DNA of 38,932 nucleotides from positions 1 to 38,932 of the IMG/VR virus record IMGVR_UViG_3300024431_000015; one strand, written 5' to 3'. Of this stretch, positions 36,761-38,932 are shown piece by piece (position 1 is the first letter of the stretch; each line of letters begins with the position of its first letter). The position numbers and the translations under genes were made by a program. The notes beneath the pieces are model-generated. The model was not told the origin of the DNA and ran no database searches. It worked only from the letters and a program-made list of their open reading frames with translations. This stretch comes from a virus.

Positions 36761-38932
36761 ATGTCACGACGACGACCCAATAAAAGATCCCGCCTTAACT
36801 TCTCACGACCTTCTAGCTGGAGATCCGACTACGCGAGTAATGATGTTAAGGGACACCACAGAGTCCACGGCGATTCACATACTGATGGACATATGTTCAT
36901 TGATAAGCACGTTCTCGTCGCAGGAAATATTTTCGTTAGCTGTGCTATCGAGGCATCTGCCTATCAGGTTAACGAGTCCACCAAGGGTATTGTCGGAGAT
37001 CCAAATTTCGATGCCGACCACATTTACCATTCAAATATCGTACCAGGCTTCGTAAAGAACGATGCTGCTGGTAACTTCTTATTCGGACAAGCTGGTGGTG
37101 GTGACGGTGGCGGTGCAACTGCACTTGACCAACTTGATGATGTGACTCTTACGAGCCCGCAGGGCAGAGAATATCTTTGTTATGATAGTGCCAGTTCGAT
37201 GTGGGTCAACCAAGTAATCGCACTTGATGATCTTGGTGATGTGGTTATCACTTCACCACTCGATGGCCAGTCCCTTGTATTCGATAGCAATAGTAGCTCA
37301 TGGATCAACAAGTTCAACACTGAGCTAAACGATCTTACAGATGTTACTATTGATAATCCCGCAAATGGTCAGTACCTTTGCTTCGACGGTTCGGAGTGGG
37401 TCAACGCAGCTATTCCGCTAAACGATCTTTCAGACGTAACGCTCACCGGCACGGAGGGTAATGGTGACTTCCTCCGATTCAACGGCTCGCAATGGGTTGC
37501 CACGCCGATTACCGATGGTGACGTTCCAAACGATCTAACGCTCAACTCGATCACAACCGTCGGCGCGATTCAATTTATCGTTCAAGATGAATTCACCAAT
37601 CTAATGTTCAGAATGGGGCAACAGGGTGGTGCGCCAAAAAATAATATCGCAGTAGAAAGTGGCTCCGACTTCGGCAGCCCGTCGCACGGGCCCTCTCCGA
37701 TAATTCGGTCAGAGGGAATTGACACCAATATTGATATGGTACTCTTGACCAAAGGTACTGGTCAGTTTCGTCTCCAGCCCGGTGGTGGTGATCCCTTGCC
37801 TGGTCTGCTCGGTGTGGATTCAAGCGGTAACATCCTGTTCGCTCAGTCGGGTGGTGGTGGTGTTGACGAACTCGACGATCTCTCTGACGTAAACACGTCC
37901 GGTGCAAGCACCCGCGACGTACTCATCTTTGATGGTGCGAGTAGCTGGGATGCTGGTCAACTAGTTCTCGACGATCTTTCAAATGTACGCGACACCACTA
38001 CTGGTGTTGCCGAGGGCTCGGCTCTTGTCTACCGCGATAGCGAAGGCGACCCGCCATGGCATCCTAGACTACCCGTTCTCGTTGGTTCTTCGCCTACGTT
38101 TCTACAAGACGTAGCCCCCGGAAATCCAAGCGTCGGCAATATCCTAGAGTACGATGGAACTGAATGGGTAGCTGTGGCTGGCGGCAGCGGCGGCGCCATT
38201 AATCTTAACGATCTCGATGACGTGACTATTGTGGCTCCTAGTGATTGTGACTTTCTCCAGTACATCGTTGGCGAGTCTAACGAATGGCGAAACAGATCGG
38301 AACCAGCTTTTTCTGGCAACGTTAAATTCAAGAGTGCGGATCCATCTGGTGGTGGAGTTGCTAATCTTCTTGATAACGATGGCAACATCATTCTGCAACT
38401 TGAGGCGCGATCGGGTACTCCCGTAAACTACCTTGTAGTCAAGAATGGTACTACTGGCGTTCCAGTAAACATCTTTGCTCAAGGTAGCGATACAAACGTC
38501 GATCTTCGCCTTCGCGGTCAAGGTCCTCTCGGTAAGGTTATCATTCGCAAGGATGTAGAACTTCCGAACGGCGATCTTTGTGTCGAAGGTAAAATCGACG
38601 CAACAGCTTACGAAATCAAGGGCGCTGGTGCTGGCGGATTCGTCAAGACCAACGCTTCGGGTATCTTCCTATTCGATCAAGCTGGTGGCGGTGGTGCTTC
38701 TGCACTGAACGACCTTTCAGACGTAACTCTTTCCGCTTTAGCTAACGGTGAGGTACTCACGTTCAATGGTTCAGCTTGGGTAAACGCTGCTCCTGCCGGT
38801 GGTGCCCACCCCAACGATGTAGAACTTGATAGCATCTTTGATGCGAACACTAATGAATACTTTGTGTTCAATTCGGCAGCTAGTGCGGTCAATCACTTCG
38901 AGGTTAGCAACGCTGCGGCCGGTGGTAGTCCA
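36761..38932 (+). CDS. Tail fibre protein with eight LNDLxDV repeats, runs off right edge
   Basis: From the ATG at 36761 the frame stays open for 724 codons to the last base, so the C-terminus is missing. The N-terminus is basic (RRRPNKRSRLNF), then HHRVHGDSHTDGHMFIDKHVLVAGNIFV. The body contains eight copies of LDDLGDV- or LNDLSDV-like motifs at about 37124, 37223, 37325, 37418, 37871, 37967, 38204 and 38705, most followed by a G..L.F.G..WVN unit. Gly-rich turns (GGGGDGG, GGGGASA) separate blocks. Such repeats are typical of trimeric fibres and would give a long shaft before a receptor-binding tip that must lie right of the window. A family-based name cannot be given. Confidence 0.9.
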   Translation, partial: MSRRRPNKRSRLNFSRPSSWRSDYASNDVKGHHRVHGDSHTDGHMFIDKHVLVAGNIFVSCAIEASAYQVNESTKGIVGDPNFDADHIYHSNIVPGFVKNDAAGNFLFGQAGGGDGGGATALDQLDDVTLTSPQGREYLCYDSASSMWVNQVIALDDLGDVVITSPLDGQSLVFDSNSSSWINKFNTELNDLTDVTIDNPANGQYLCFDGSEWVNAAIPLNDLSDVTLTGTEGNGDFLRFNGSQWVATPITDGDVPNDLTLNSITTVGAIQFIVQDEFTNLMFRMGQQGGAPKNNIAVESGSDFGSPSHGPSPIIRSEGIDTNIDMVLLTKGTGQFRLQPGGGDPLPGLLGVDSSGNILFAQSGGGGVDELDDLSDVNTSGASTRDVLIFDGASSWDAGQLVLDDLSNVRDTTTGVAEGSALVYRDSEGDPPWHPRLPVLVGSSPTFLQDVAPGNPSVGNILEYDGTEWVAVAGGSGGAINLNDLDDVTIVAPSDCDFLQYIVGESNEWRNRSEPAFSGNVKFKSADPSGGGVANLLDNDGNIILQLEARSGTPVNYLVVKNGTTGVPVNIFAQGSDTNVDLRLRGQGPLGKVIIRKDVELPNGDLCVEGKIDATAYEIKGAGAGGFVKTNASGIFLFDQAGGGGASALNDLSDVTLSALANGEVLTFNGSAWVNAAPAGGAHPNDVELDSIFDANTNEYFVFNSAASAVNHFEVSNAAAGGSP
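37124..38722 (+). repeat. Eight LNDLxDV fibre repeats
   Basis: The motif [LD]-[DN]-x-L-x-[DN]-V recurs eight times with variable spacing (first four about 95 bases apart, later ones 96-501 bases apart). Copies differ at synonymous sites, so they are maintained protein repeats rather than recent DNA duplications. Confidence 0.8.

Overview
This window comes from a tailed double-stranded DNA phage with a contractile tail of the T4-like (myovirus) type. The evidence is a nearly complete set of T4-family genes that can be recognised from protein sequence: gp33, gp59 and gp32 for late transcription and replication, gp4 for head completion, and gp29, gp26, gp54, gp48, gp53, gp27, gp5, gp25, gp6, gp7 and gp8 for the baseplate and tail. 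They are followed by a giant DUF4815 structural protein and tail-fibre or adhesin genes. Several proteins look closer to marine cyanophage-like and alphaproteobacterial T4 relatives than to coliphage T4: gp5 has no lysozyme domain, DUF4815 is present, and gp7 and gp8 are elaborated. The host cannot be read from the sequence. A tmRNA piece that appears circularly permuted would fit an alphaproteobacterial, cyanobacterial or betaproteobacterial host or gene donor.

Layout. Bases 1-206 hold a phage-borne tmRNA (ssrA) segment with a tag reading frame ending in LAA, followed by a hairpin and T-run. Bases 217-5153 (+) are a metabolism and replication block: GMP reductase, a small protein, a gp33-like late co-activator, the gp59 helicase loader, a HAD phosphatase, an exported protein behind a sigma70-like promoter, a nucleoside deoxyribosyltransferase-like enzyme, a small protein, and the gp32 single-strand binding protein. 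In T4 genes 33, 59 and 32 are neighbours; here four genes separate 59 from 32. A perfectly palindromic bidirectional terminator (5184-5212) separates gp32 from a leftward block (10074 down to 5216): gp4, a basic conserved protein, a gp54/gp19-type tail-tube protein, gp26 and the tape measure. Between gp26 and the tape measure a T-TTT-TTC slippery site opens a -1 frame that runs into the tape-measure start. This is the classic tail-assembly-chaperone frameshift arrangement.

From 10106 rightward a tightly coupled series, mostly with TAATG or ATGA overlaps, encodes gp48, gp53, gp27, gp5, a PAAR tip, an unknown structural protein, a membrane-anchored protein, gp25, gp6, gp7, gp8, the 2051-residue DUF4815 protein, a coiled-coil protein, a fibre protein, a glycine-rich adhesin, two small structural proteins, and a tail fibre that runs off the right edge. 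The most unusual gene is gp25, which carries an N-terminal LamG/concanavalin-like lectin domain joined by a run of seven prolines. The lectin part and the preceding membrane protein look richer in G+C than their surroundings.

How it fits together. The left block supplies nucleotides, DNA-replication helpers and the late-transcription co-activator. The two structural blocks build a tail: tape measure with its chaperone, tube initiator and cap, hub and spike (gp27, gp5, PAAR), wedges (gp53, gp25, gp6, gp7, gp8), and receptor-binding fibres. A repeated small beta module with a GE-x-V-x-G-x-T-S-G-A core recurs through at least five of the baseplate-region proteins. CTAAATA or CATAAATA elements 30-67 bases upstream of four genes are candidate late promoters. 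All functional calls rest on reading and family knowledge; no searches were run.
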